22,722 nucleotides of DNA from assembly GCA_937983635.1 (NCBI GenBank), contig CALJZR010000076.1:1-22722 (forward strand), written 5' to 3'. The position numbers and the translations under genes are program-made. This document shows, one piece after another, positions 1 to 7,094 of the stretch. The notes beneath the pieces were generated by a model that saw only the letters and a program-made list of their open reading frames with translations, was not told where the DNA came from and did not search any database. How positions within the stretch are numbered: position 1 is the stretch's first letter; each line of letters opens with the position of its first letter. Origin of the DNA: an uncultured bacterium (GTDB lineage: Bacteria > Patescibacteriota > Patescibacteriia > Patescibacteriales > UBA12465).

Positions 1-755
1 CAAGAAGATATTTCTTCACGGCTGACAGGCCAGCTTTTATCTTTGTAGTTTAATTTTAAGGAGGCGGAACTGAGAGTACTGGCTTCCTCCTCCAAGCCTT
101 TCAAGTCACGACTATAGATGGCCGGGCATTCAGTTTTTGTTTTTATGGTAATTGGGCTGTTATCTAGGGCGGCCAATTTTTCTTCGATATTTTGAAATAA
201 TTTTTCCCAATCTACAGCTTTTCCTGGGCGCTCCGCGCTTATTTCAATCTTTTTATCAGTGAAAGTAAAGGCGGCGTCGATGGCGGGGTTAAGGCTAGCG
301 GGAAAAGCTTCTGTAAGCCTGTCTTTAATATTATTTTTTTCCAAAGAGAAGCTAGCAGGGATTATCACGCTAGGACTTCCTTGCAGCCGCCACCACCAGC
401 GTCTGATTGGCCCTGGTCGGCTTTGGTTTTGGAGGGCGCTGGCGATTTGGTCGGGATTATAGTGGAAGTTGGGGCTGGCCATATCAGCATCGAAAGAAAC
501 TTCAGTGGCGCTGAGATTAAAGTTGTCGCCGCCGTAGTTAAAACTAAGGCCTTCCGTCTCTATCTTTTGATAGCGTGCTTGTATTTTTGTCATCGCTTCT
601 TCCGTGCTTAGTCCGCTGACATTGACTGTTCCTACGTAAAGACCATCGCGCAGGCTTTGATTAGGACTTTGTCGGTATTCAAAAAAGACGACTAAAAACA
701 AAAAAACCACCAATACGGCGATCGTGGCGATTATAATTATTTTCGGTTTCTTCAT
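1..755 (-). CDS. YoaR/VanW-like membrane-anchored envelope protein, C-terminus outside the window
   Basis: This is an open frame of about 251 codons from an ATG at 755 to the left edge with no stop, so only the N-terminal part is present. It starts with a lysine pair and a strongly hydrophobic stretch (about residues 4-25, rich in I, V, L and F), which suggests a signal anchor. It then reads DGLYVGTVNVSGLSTEEA, the hallmark start of the putative peptidoglycan-binding repeat (PF12229, PG_binding_4) found in YoaR and VanW-like proteins and in some L,D-transpeptidases. A second repeat-like segment follows around residues 120-250. The catalytic or VanW domain, if any, would lie beyond the edge. 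An extracytoplasmic role at the cell wall is inferred. The gene starts 10 bp after the stop of the 62-aa gene and is probably the last visible member of that minus-strand transcript. Confidence 0.65.
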   Translation of the reverse strand, partial: MKKPKIIIIATIAVLVVFLFLVVFFEYRQSPNQSLRDGLYVGTVNVSGLSTEEAMTKIQARYQKIETEGLSFNYGGDNFNLSATEVSFDADMASPNFHYNPDQIASALQNQSRPGPIRRWWWRLQGSPSVIIPASFSLEKNNIKDRLTEAFPASLNPAIDAAFTFTDKKIEISAERPGKAVDWEKLFQNIEEKLAALDNSPITIKTKTECPAIYSRDLKGLEEEASTLSSASLKLNYKDKSWPVSREEISS

Positions 756-765
756 AGCGGTATAC

Positions 766-954
766 TTAATTATCCATACGTAAGAGCTCATTGAGCAGGC
801 CGGCTTTGTCTGTGCCGATGGAAAAATTTAATTTTTGTCCGATTTCTGGAATTTGCGGCAGCTTTTCTTTAGGCCAATAGATGAGATTTTTTTCTTGGTC
901 CCGGAGAATTACTTGATCATCGCTAAAGCCAGCGACTGTTAATTCATAGTTCAT
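766..954 (-). CDS. Small conserved-looking protein of 62 aa, function unknown
   Basis: I chose the ATG at 954, which lies one base after the hsp20 stop codon. An upstream in-frame start would overlap hsp20, and the 1-nt spacing suggests translational coupling. The protein has no membrane segment or signal peptide. It looks like a small beta-rich domain: alternating hydrophobic strands (YELTVAGF, QVILRD, LIYWP), then LPQIPEIGQKLNFSIG. This layout loosely recalls the small DUF3006-type domain, but the match is by eye only and should not be used as a name. It sits between hsp20 and the VanW-like gene on the same strand. Confidence 0.6.
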   Translation of the reverse strand: MNYELTVAGFSDDQVILRDQEKNLIYWPKEKLPQIPEIGQKLNFSIGTDKAGLLNELLRMDN

Positions 955-955
955 A

Positions 956-1372
956 TCAGCCTTTAAAATTAATCTCAATATTTTCTGGGTTAACCTTAAT
1001 TAAGGTTACAGTTAAAACGCCATTTTCTAAATTGGCTTCGACTTTGCGGCTATCAACTTCCGCGGGTAGAATAATGGAGCGAGAGAAGGGTCCCCAGTAG
1101 CATTCACGATAAAGATACTGTTCTTCGGCTACCGCTTGCGGTTGCTTCCTGGTGCCGTGAATGGTTAATAAATCATGATGCAAAGAGACTTTGAGGTCTT
1201 CCGGTTTAGCACCGGCAATCGTCGATTGAATGACGATTTTTTTATCGGTATGATAAACATCAACCGATAATTGACCTTCGGAGACAGCCTCCTTTTCCAT
1301 CCAGTCACTAATAGCCGAATTATCTTCGGTGGTGACAAGATGGCGCTGGCGTCCGGAAAAAAAATTTAACAT
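956..1372 (-). CDS. hsp20: Small heat-shock protein, Hsp20/alpha-crystallin family
   Basis: An ATP-independent holdase that binds unfolding proteins in the cytoplasm. The 138-aa length is typical of bacterial sHSPs. A variable N-terminal arm (about 1-35) is followed by the alpha-crystallin domain (about 36-126), which carries the family signature ANLENGVLTVTL at 113-124 with G-V-L at 118-120. The C-terminal tail has an I-E-I (I-x-I) motif at 132-134, the element that docks neighbouring dimers in sHSP oligomers. The gene ends in TGA. It starts only 18 bp after the 3' end of tRNA-Val, with no recognisable promoter and no Shine-Dalgarno sequence in that gap, so it may be read through from the tRNA transcript. 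I see no CIRCE-like inverted repeat. Confidence 0.93.
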   Translation of the reverse strand: MLNFFSGRQRHLVTTEDNSAISDWMEKEAVSEGQLSVDVYHTDKKIVIQSTIAGAKPEDLKVSLHHDLLTIHGTRKQPQAVAEEQYLYRECYWGPFSRSIILPAEVDSRKVEANLENGVLTVTLIKVNPENIEINFKG

Positions 1373-1390
1373 AAGATGAGAAAAATAATG

Positions 1391-1464
1391 TGGGCCCGAC
1401 CCGACTCGAACGGGTGACCTTTACGATGTCAACGTAACGCTCTAACCAACTGAGCTACGAGCCC
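1391..1464 (-). tRNA. tRNA-Val (anticodon GAC)
   Basis: A complete 74-nt cloverleaf. The acceptor GGGCTCG pairs with CGGGCCC (one G-U), the D-arm has GCTC/GAGC, the anticodon stem is TTACG/CGTAA with loop TTGACAT (anticodon GAC), and the T-arm is ACCCG-TTCGAGT-CGGGT. The discriminator is A and CCA is not encoded. It reads GUC/GUU codons. It lies between tRNA-Ile and hsp20. Confidence 0.97.
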
Positions 1465-1535
1465 TTATTTTCTTATTATATTGTATAGGTGCGAACTTGG
1501 CAATATTAATGACTGGCTGGCTCGTATTTTTTCAG

Positions 1536-1609
1536 TGCGCCTAGATGGACTTGAACCATCGACCCCCGCTTTATAAGAGCGGTGCTCTAACCACCTGAGC
1601 TATAGGCGC
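1536..1609 (-). tRNA. tRNA-Ile (anticodon UAU)
   Basis: A complete 74-nt cloverleaf. The acceptor is GCGCCTA/TAGGCGC (7 perfect pairs), the D-stem GCTC/GAGC, the anticodon stem CCGCT/AGCGG with loop CTTATAA, so positions 34-36 read TAT. The T-arm is GATGG-TTCAAGT-CCATC, the discriminator is A, and CCA is not encoded. A37 fits t6A modification of an ANN-decoding tRNA. Most bacteria read AUA with a CAU-anticodon tRNA modified to lysidine by TilS, so a directly encoded UAU anticodon is uncommon. Confidence 0.95.
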
Positions 1610-1679
1610 CGGCGGCGGAGAGAAATAGCAGGAGTATTCTCGTCTCTTTCTCCTCTGTTAATCTTTACTTGTTATATCA

Positions 1680-2843
1680 TTAGGCGAAGTTTTTATCAAG
1701 TTTTTCCTTAATTTTGGGAAGAAGTGTGCTGGTCCAGTCGGCAGGGTTGATATTAATGATGGCATTCGCATTTTTGGCCGTGCCGTTAGCTTGGTAGGCC
1801 TTGAGAATTTCTAAAGCGGAAATCCCCTTGGCGGCATAGGCATTGATTTCAATCGTTTGTTTAACGGTATCAGCCAAGGCAATTAAAATTAATTTAGCTT
1901 CGGGGATGCTAGCGATTATTTCTTCAACAATTTCACCGAGATCAACATTTTCTTGTTTCAAGGTTTTAGCTTCTTCGTCGCTCAGCAGTGACCAGATCAA
2001 GCGTTTGTCTGTTTCTGCTTGGAGACCATTTAAGATTTTGCCCCAGGATTTGAGAACAGAGAGCGGGCGGGAACGATAAAGCTGATTAATAATTTCTTCT
2101 CGGCGCGCCCCCAAGCTAATCAATTTTGAACTGGTAAGGAGGGTACGGGGAGTGAGGTTAGCGCTTTTGTAATTTTTAGTTTTGCTGATAATCCCCGCTA
2201 GTAAGCAGGTCGCAACATCTTCATCAATAATTTTCTCGCCTTGTTGCTTGAGAAGATTAAAGATTATTTCCGCAGTAGAAACTACATTAAGATCTAGGTA
2301 GTTAATTTGGCCATATTCTTCATTGCCGGCTTGGTGGTCAATATTGATAATTGTGGTTTTGTAGAAGAATTCGACGTTATTGTCGTAAATTGCTGCTAAA
2401 GATTCTAAGTCAGGGGTATCGATGGTAAAAATTAAATCATATTTAAAACCGCTGGAAGAAGAGCTAATGTCTTCCGGGCTGAACCAGCCTTTCTCCGGGG
2501 AGATGATGAAATTTAATTTTTTTTCATCAACGGTGTATTTAATCTGATTAATGGTAGTTTGGCTGATATCAAGCGAGACAATGAATTTGCGTAAATTTTT
2601 AAGGGAGGTTTTAATTTCGGCGTAGGCGGGTAGAAAGCTCCAGGCGGTCGCTGTCTTTTGCTTAGAGCTGTTTTCATCTTCTAAATAGGAAGCCACTTCT
2701 ACATTTTTACCAATTTTCTTTAAGAACAAAAATAAGGCGAGGGCGGAAGCGACCGCGTCGCCGTTCCAGTCAGCGTTAAAAGCAATCAGAATGTTTTCTG
2801 ACTTCTCCAACTGTTTGGCAATTTGTTGTTCTAAAGTAAGCAT
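1680..2843 (-). CDS. DHH/DHHA1-family phosphoesterase-like protein with degraded active site
   Basis: 387 aa from the ATG at 2843; a TTG two codons upstream is the less likely start. The layout matches NrnA/RecJ-like DHH phosphoesterases (nanoRNA or cyclic dinucleotide hydrolases): an N-terminal DHH domain (about 15-190), a linker helix, and a C-terminal DHHA1-like domain (about 240-387). The motifs are eroded. The H-x-x-P-D-x-D signature reads N23-A-D-W26-N27-G-D29, the D-H-H triplet reads D169-H170-Q171, and the C-terminal GGGHxxAAG loop is replaced by NGTAKNANA. D29, S33, D142, D169 and H170 remain. I infer weak or absent hydrolase activity, with ligand binding or a structural role possible. 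The gene has a good promoter in the shared region with valS and is followed by the two tRNAs. Confidence 0.8.
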   Translation of the reverse strand: MLTLEQQIAKQLEKSENILIAFNADWNGDAVASALALFLFLKKIGKNVEVASYLEDENSSKQKTATAWSFLPAYAEIKTSLKNLRKFIVSLDISQTTINQIKYTVDEKKLNFIISPEKGWFSPEDISSSSSGFKYDLIFTIDTPDLESLAAIYDNNVEFFYKTTIINIDHQAGNEEYGQINYLDLNVVSTAEIIFNLLKQQGEKIIDEDVATCLLAGIISKTKNYKSANLTPRTLLTSSKLISLGARREEIINQLYRSRPLSVLKSWGKILNGLQAETDKRLIWSLLSDEEAKTLKQENVDLGEIVEEIIASIPEAKLILIALADTVKQTIEINAYAAKGISALEILKAYQANGTAKNANAIININPADWTSTLLPKIKEKLDKNFA

Positions 2844-2888
2844 TGACAAAGGCTATATTTCTAAGTTTTTTTACAAGCCTGACCATTC

Positions 2889-2917
2889 AATATATAATTA
2901 TTTTTTGCTAGAGTCAA
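2889..2917 (-). promoter_or_regulatory. Sigma-70-like promoter for the DHH-family gene
   Basis: On the minus strand, -35 TTGACT (2917-2912), a 17-bp spacer and -10 TATATT (2894-2889). The predicted start is near 2882, giving a leader of about 40 nt before the ATG at 2843. It is back-to-back with the valS promoter. Confidence 0.7.
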
Positions 2918-2929
2918 GGCAATTTGCGG

Positions 2930-2958
2930 TTGACGCAAAGCCATATTTTTGGTAATTT
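2930..2958 (+). promoter_or_regulatory. Sigma-70-like promoter for valS, positioned for leaderless transcription
   Basis: -35 TTGACG (2930-2935), a 17-bp spacer and -10 TAATTT (2953-2958). The valS ATG at 2966 begins 8 bases after the last -10 base, so the transcript would start at or within a base or two of the start codon. This supports 2966 as the start rather than the TTG at 2924, which lies upstream of the -35 box. Confidence 0.6.
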
Positions 2959-2965
2959 AAAAGGT

Positions 2966-5599
2966 ATGAAAAATGAATTGGCTAAAACCTACAACCCCGC
3001 CCTTTTTGAGGACGATATTTATCAGAAGTGGGAAGATTCTGGGTTTTTTAATCCTGATAATTTAGATTTGCCCGCTAACGCCCCCGCTTACACCATTATT
3101 CTTCCTCCCCCTAATATTACCGCTAAATTACACTTAGGCCATAGTGCCATGTTGGCTATTGAAGATATGATGGTGCGGTATCGTCGTCAGAATGGTCATC
3201 GTGCCTTGTGGTTGCCGGGGACTGACCATGCCGCCATCGCTACTCAGAACATGGTGGAAAAGAAGCTGTTTGCGGAAACAGGTAAAACTAGGCACGATTT
3301 AGGTCGGGAGGCCTTTTTAGTGGAGGTGAATAAATTTGTGGCCGAAACTCAGGCCACGATTTTGAAACAAACTCGAAAAATGGGGGCTTCTTTAGACTGG
3401 TCTCGTCTGGCTTTTACCCTTGATGCCCCCCGCCAGCAGGCAGTGCAGAAAATGTTTTTGGATATGTACCGCGAAGGGGCGATTTATCGCGGCGAGCGTA
3501 TTGTTAATTGGTGCCCGCGTTGCCATTCGACTTTAGCTGACGATGAAGTGGAATATAAAGAGCAAAAAACTACTCTTTATACATTTAAATATAGTTCCGA
3601 TTTCCCAATTGCCATTTCTACAACTAGGCCGGAGACAAAATTAGGGGACACCGCTGTGGCCGTTAATCCTAAAGATGAACGTTATCGTCAGTATGTTGGC
3701 CAAGAGTATGTTGTCGATTTTTGCGGTCAAGAATTGAAAATTAAAATTATTGCCGATCGTAATGTAGAAATTGATTTTGGTACCGGTGCCTTAGGGGTGA
3801 CACCGGCGCATTCAGCGGTTGATTGGCAGATGGCTGAAACTCAAAATTTATCCAAAATTAAAGTTATCGATGAAGATGGTAAAATCAGAGAAGAGTTTCA
3901 TGATTATTCTGGCCTTAGTGCTGTCGCCGCACGAGAAAAAATAGTAGCTGATTTGCGCGCTAGAAAGCTAATGATTAGCGAAGAGGAAATTAATAATAAT
4001 CTTTCTTGTTGCTATCGTTGCGACAGCCCGATTGAACCTTTGCCTTCCCAGCAGTGGTTTATTGCCGTTGATAAGCCTTTAGATCGTCTGCAGGGCAAAT
4101 CTCTGAAGCAAGTAGCGATTGCGGCCGCAGCCGAAGGGGAAATTAAATTTTTACCCGAGCGCTTTAATAAGCGCTACCTTGATTGGATGGAAAATTTGCA
4201 CGATTGGTGTATTTCCCGCCAGATTTGGTTTGGCCATAGTATTCCTGCTTGGTATCGGGGAGAAGAGATTTTTGTGGGAGCGGATGCTCCGTCCGGTGAG
4301 GGCTGGCAGGCAGATGTTGATACTTTAGATACTTGGTTTTCTTCGGGAATGTGGTCTTTTTCGACTTTAGGCTGGCCGGATAATTTTAAGGACGGGGTCA
4401 AAAGCGGTGATTTAGCTCGTTTTCATCCTACGCAAGTGCTTGAAACCGGTTATGAAATTCTTACTCTCTGGGTTTCGCGCATGGTGATGATGTCTTTTTT
4501 CGCTTTAGGAGAAAAACCTTTTTCTCAAGTTTATTTGCATGGCACGATTTTAGATAAGGCAGGAAAGAAAATGTCTAAGTCTAAAGGGAATGGTGTTGAT
4601 CCTTTAGAAGTAATTGATCTCTATGGCGCTGATGCAGTCCGCTTATCTTTATTGATGGGAGCGACTCCCGGTAATGATTCTCGCTATAGCGAGGAGAAGA
4701 TTGAAGCAAAACGCAATTTTATTAATAAACTGTGGAATATCTCGCGCTTTATCCTTAACGATTTGGATGACGCCGTTTTAGCTGTCCCAGCGGCGGTTTT
4801 GCCAACAGCGCATACTTTGGCTGATCGTTGGATTTTGGGAGAATTACTTAACACTAGGAAGTTCGTAGATGCCGCCCTGCTTAATTCGGAATTTTCTGTA
4901 GCGGCGGAAACCCTCTATGACTTCACTTGGAATAAATTAGCCGACTGGTATTTAGAAATTGCTAAAGTAGAAAAAAATAAGGAGGCCATCTTAGTTTACC
5001 TTTTAAAAAATGTTCTGATCATGTGGCACCCCTTTATTCCTTTTGTAACTGAAGCGATTTGGCAGAGTTTTAATACTTCCTCATTGATTGTTGAACAATG
5101 GCCGCTTTGGTCAGAAAAAGAGCTTGGGGGAATGAAAGCACTAGCCAGTAACAATGATTTTCTCTTTGTGCAAGAGAGCGTCGTGGCTATTCGCAATGCT
5201 CGTAGTGAGAATAAGATTGAGCCGGCGCGGAAAGTTAGAGCTTTAGTTATGGGCGAGCGGGCAGAACTTTTGATCGCCCAAGCACCCCTATTAATTTCTT
5301 TGCGCACTGGCTTAGAGTCTTTGTCTAAAACCGACCAAGCACCAACGGAAGCGGCCATTAAAATTGTTATTGGTAGCACCGATCTTTATTTATTAGGCGC
5401 TGTTGACCCAGAAAAAGAGCGGGCTCGGCTTAATAAAGAGAAAGAAAATTTAGAAAAATTGATTTCTAACTTGTCGGCTCGTTTGGAAAATCAAGAATTT
5501 ATTGCTCGCGCCCCAGCGGCGATTGTTAAAGTTGAACAAGAAAAACTGGCCCGTTATCGGGTGGAGCTGGAAAATATTAATATTGTCCTTAAAGCTTAG
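2966..5599 (+). CDS. valS: Valyl-tRNA synthetase
   Basis: A class I synthetase that charges tRNA-Val and edits misactivated threonine. The product is 877 aa, the usual bacterial size. The ATG at 2966 gives the expected N-terminus (KTYNPALFEDDIYQKW); the longer TTG-started frame would begin before the promoter. The catalytic signature HLGH is at 56-59 after PPPNITAKL, and KMSKS is at 535-539. The editing (CP1) domain lies between them and includes TTRPETKLGDTAVAVNP. The anticodon-binding helical domain follows, then a C-terminal coiled coil (about 810-877, rich in E and K) typical of ValRS. It is the first gene of a plus-strand run continuing into a membrane protein and pheST, and tRNA-Val(GAC) lies 1.5 kb away on the other strand. 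Confidence 0.98.
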   Translation: MKNELAKTYNPALFEDDIYQKWEDSGFFNPDNLDLPANAPAYTIILPPPNITAKLHLGHSAMLAIEDMMVRYRRQNGHRALWLPGTDHAAIATQNMVEKKLFAETGKTRHDLGREAFLVEVNKFVAETQATILKQTRKMGASLDWSRLAFTLDAPRQQAVQKMFLDMYREGAIYRGERIVNWCPRCHSTLADDEVEYKEQKTTLYTFKYSSDFPIAISTTRPETKLGDTAVAVNPKDERYRQYVGQEYVVDFCGQELKIKIIADRNVEIDFGTGALGVTPAHSAVDWQMAETQNLSKIKVIDEDGKIREEFHDYSGLSAVAAREKIVADLRARKLMISEEEINNNLSCCYRCDSPIEPLPSQQWFIAVDKPLDRLQGKSLKQVAIAAAAEGEIKFLPERFNKRYLDWMENLHDWCISRQIWFGHSIPAWYRGEEIFVGADAPSGEGWQADVDTLDTWFSSGMWSFSTLGWPDNFKDGVKSGDLARFHPTQVLETGYEILTLWVSRMVMMSFFALGEKPFSQVYLHGTILDKAGKKMSKSKGNGVDPLEVIDLYGADAVRLSLLMGATPGNDSRYSEEKIEAKRNFINKLWNISRFILNDLDDAVLAVPAAVLPTAHTLADRWILGELLNTRKFVDAALLNSEFSVAAETLYDFTWNKLADWYLEIAKVEKNKEAILVYLLKNVLIMWHPFIPFVTEAIWQSFNTSSLIVEQWPLWSEKELGGMKALASNNDFLFVQESVVAIRNARSENKIEPARKVRALVMGERAELLIAQAPLLISLRTGLESLSKTDQAPTEAAIKIVIGSTDLYLLGAVDPEKERARLNKEKENLEKLISNLSARLENQEFIARAPAAIVKVEQEKLARYRVELENINIVLKA

Positions 5600-5617
5600 G
5601 CTTAGGGCAGAAAGACT

Positions 5618-6004
5618 ATGACCTTAAGAAATTATTTAATCGTGATGGGCACCATGACCGCTCTCTGCTGGGGAATTTTTATCTTGATGCTCAATCTCAT
5701 TGACCCCACAGAGACTAATTGGCTCGGCTTTATGCTTTTCTACGTCGCTTTGTTCCTAGCTCTTTCCGGAACGGCGGCTCTAGTCGGATTTATCATCCGT
5801 TTTGTGGCCTTGCGCCGCGAGTTGGCTTTCTATGCTGTTGCCACTGCCTTTCGCCAATCATTCCTTTTTGCTTTATTTATGGTTATCTCCCTCTTTTTAT
5901 TGTCAGCCAATCTTTTTACCTGGCTAAATGTCAGCCTCTTGTTGATTATTTTTATGATTTTAGAACTTTTTGTAGCTAGTTATAAAAAGAGCCGTTTAAA
6001 TTAA
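5618..6004 (+). CDS. Four-helix integral membrane protein, function unknown
   Basis: 128 aa and very hydrophobic, with about four predicted membrane segments near residues 6-28, 36-62, 75-97 and 100-121. A short basic loop (RFVALRRE) follows the second segment and a basic tail (YKKSRLN) ends the protein, which suggests the C-terminus is cytoplasmic. There is no recognisable enzyme motif. It begins 18 bp after valS and ends 52 bp before pheS, so it is probably co-transcribed with the synthetase genes. I cannot assign a function. Its link to the synthetases may be positional only. Confidence 0.75.
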   Translation: MTLRNYLIVMGTMTALCWGIFILMLNLIDPTETNWLGFMLFYVALFLALSGTAALVGFIIRFVALRRELAFYAVATAFRQSFLFALFMVISLFLLSANLFTWLNVSLLLIIFMILELFVASYKKSRLN

Positions 6005-6056
6005 TATTTAAAGTAGCGGTAGAGGAATTGCATATAAATACGACTAAAAATTATTT

Positions 6057-7085
6057 ATGAAAGACAAATTAGAAAAATTAAGAGCTGATTTTCTCGCTAG
6101 CCTTGAGTCCATCCAAGATCTCACGTCTTTGCGCGACTTGGAATTACAATACCTTTCTCGTAAGGGGGAATTGAGCGCTCTTATCGGCGGCTTAAAAGAT
6201 TTAAGTATTGATATTCGGCGGGAGGCCGGTGAATTTGCTAATGTTGTGAAGCAGGAATTGCAGACGCGTTTTAATGAAATTAAAGATAGTTTGGAAAAAA
6301 AGGCCGATTCGACTACGTATGTTGATGCCACTATTCCTGGGGAAAAAATTGAAAGCGGTCATTTGCATCCTTTGTCTTTAGTACGGCGGGAATTGGAAGA
6401 TTTTTTTGCCACCTTGGGTTTTACTGTTATGGACGGACCGGAAATTGAAAGCGAATTTTATAATTTTGAAGCTTTAAACGTACCTCCGCATCACCCGGCG
6501 CGCGATATGCAGGACACTTTTTATGTAGACGTGAAGAATAAGCAGGGTGAATATGATTTAACCATGCGCACTCAGACTTCTAATACGCAGGTGCGCGCAA
6601 TGCAGAAATACGGCGCTCCTTTAAAGGTGATTATGCCGGGCAGAGTTTTTCGGAGTGAAGCCACGGATGCTCGTCACGAACATACCTTCTATCAGTTGGA
6701 AGGGGTAATGATTGATAAAAACATCAATTTTGCGCACATGAAAAGTATTTTAGAGGCCGTTGGTAAAAAGTTGTATGGCCCAGATACAAAATTGCGTATG
6801 CGCCCTAAGTTTTATCCTTTTGTTGAACCTGGTTCCAATGGCGAATATACTTGTTTTTTGTGCCAAGGGCAGGGTTGCCGCGTTTGTAAGCATTCTGGTT
6901 GGTTGGAAATTTTAGGCTGCGGCCTAATCCATCCCTCGGTGTTAAGGGCGGGAGGAATTGATCCGGAACAATATTCTGGCTTTGCCTTCGGCTTCGGTCT
7001 GAATCGTTTGGCGATGTTAAAATATGGCATCAACGATATTCGTCTTTTTAACGGCGGCGATTTGCGCTTTTTGAAACAATTTTAA
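6057..7085 (+). CDS. pheS: Phenylalanyl-tRNA synthetase alpha subunit
   Basis: The catalytic subunit of the heterotetrameric class II PheRS that charges tRNA-Phe. At 342 aa it is the standard bacterial length. An N-terminal coiled-coil tRNA-binding arm (about 1-90) precedes the class II core. Visible motifs are motif 2 around GRVFRSEATDARHEHTFYQ, the family block CFLCQGQGCRVCKHSGW with its cysteine cluster, and motif 3 GFGLNRLAM at 312-320 near the C-terminus. The ATG at 6057 has no Shine-Dalgarno sequence, like most genes here. It ends 9 bp before pheT, the classic pheST arrangement. Confidence 0.98.
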   Translation: MKDKLEKLRADFLASLESIQDLTSLRDLELQYLSRKGELSALIGGLKDLSIDIRREAGEFANVVKQELQTRFNEIKDSLEKKADSTTYVDATIPGEKIESGHLHPLSLVRRELEDFFATLGFTVMDGPEIESEFYNFEALNVPPHHPARDMQDTFYVDVKNKQGEYDLTMRTQTSNTQVRAMQKYGAPLKVIMPGRVFRSEATDARHEHTFYQLEGVMIDKNINFAHMKSILEAVGKKLYGPDTKLRMRPKFYPFVEPGSNGEYTCFLCQGQGCRVCKHSGWLEILGCGLIHPSVLRAGGIDPEQYSGFAFGFGLNRLAMLKYGINDIRLFNGGDLRFLKQF

Positions 7086-7094
7086 AACCACTTT

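Noticed and set aside
259..611. Plus-strand frames of 67 and 76 codons
   Set aside because: They are antisense to the VanW-like gene, whose minus-strand frame has recognisable YoaR-type sequence and remains open to the window edge.
1610..1679. GGAGA/TCTCC inverted repeat after the DHH gene as a terminator
   Set aside because: The stem is short and bulged, and no T-run follows it on the minus strand.
2924..2965. Upstream TTG start for valS (14 extra residues)
   Set aside because: It lies before the -35 box of a good promoter, and the ATG at 2966 gives the usual ValRS N-terminus.
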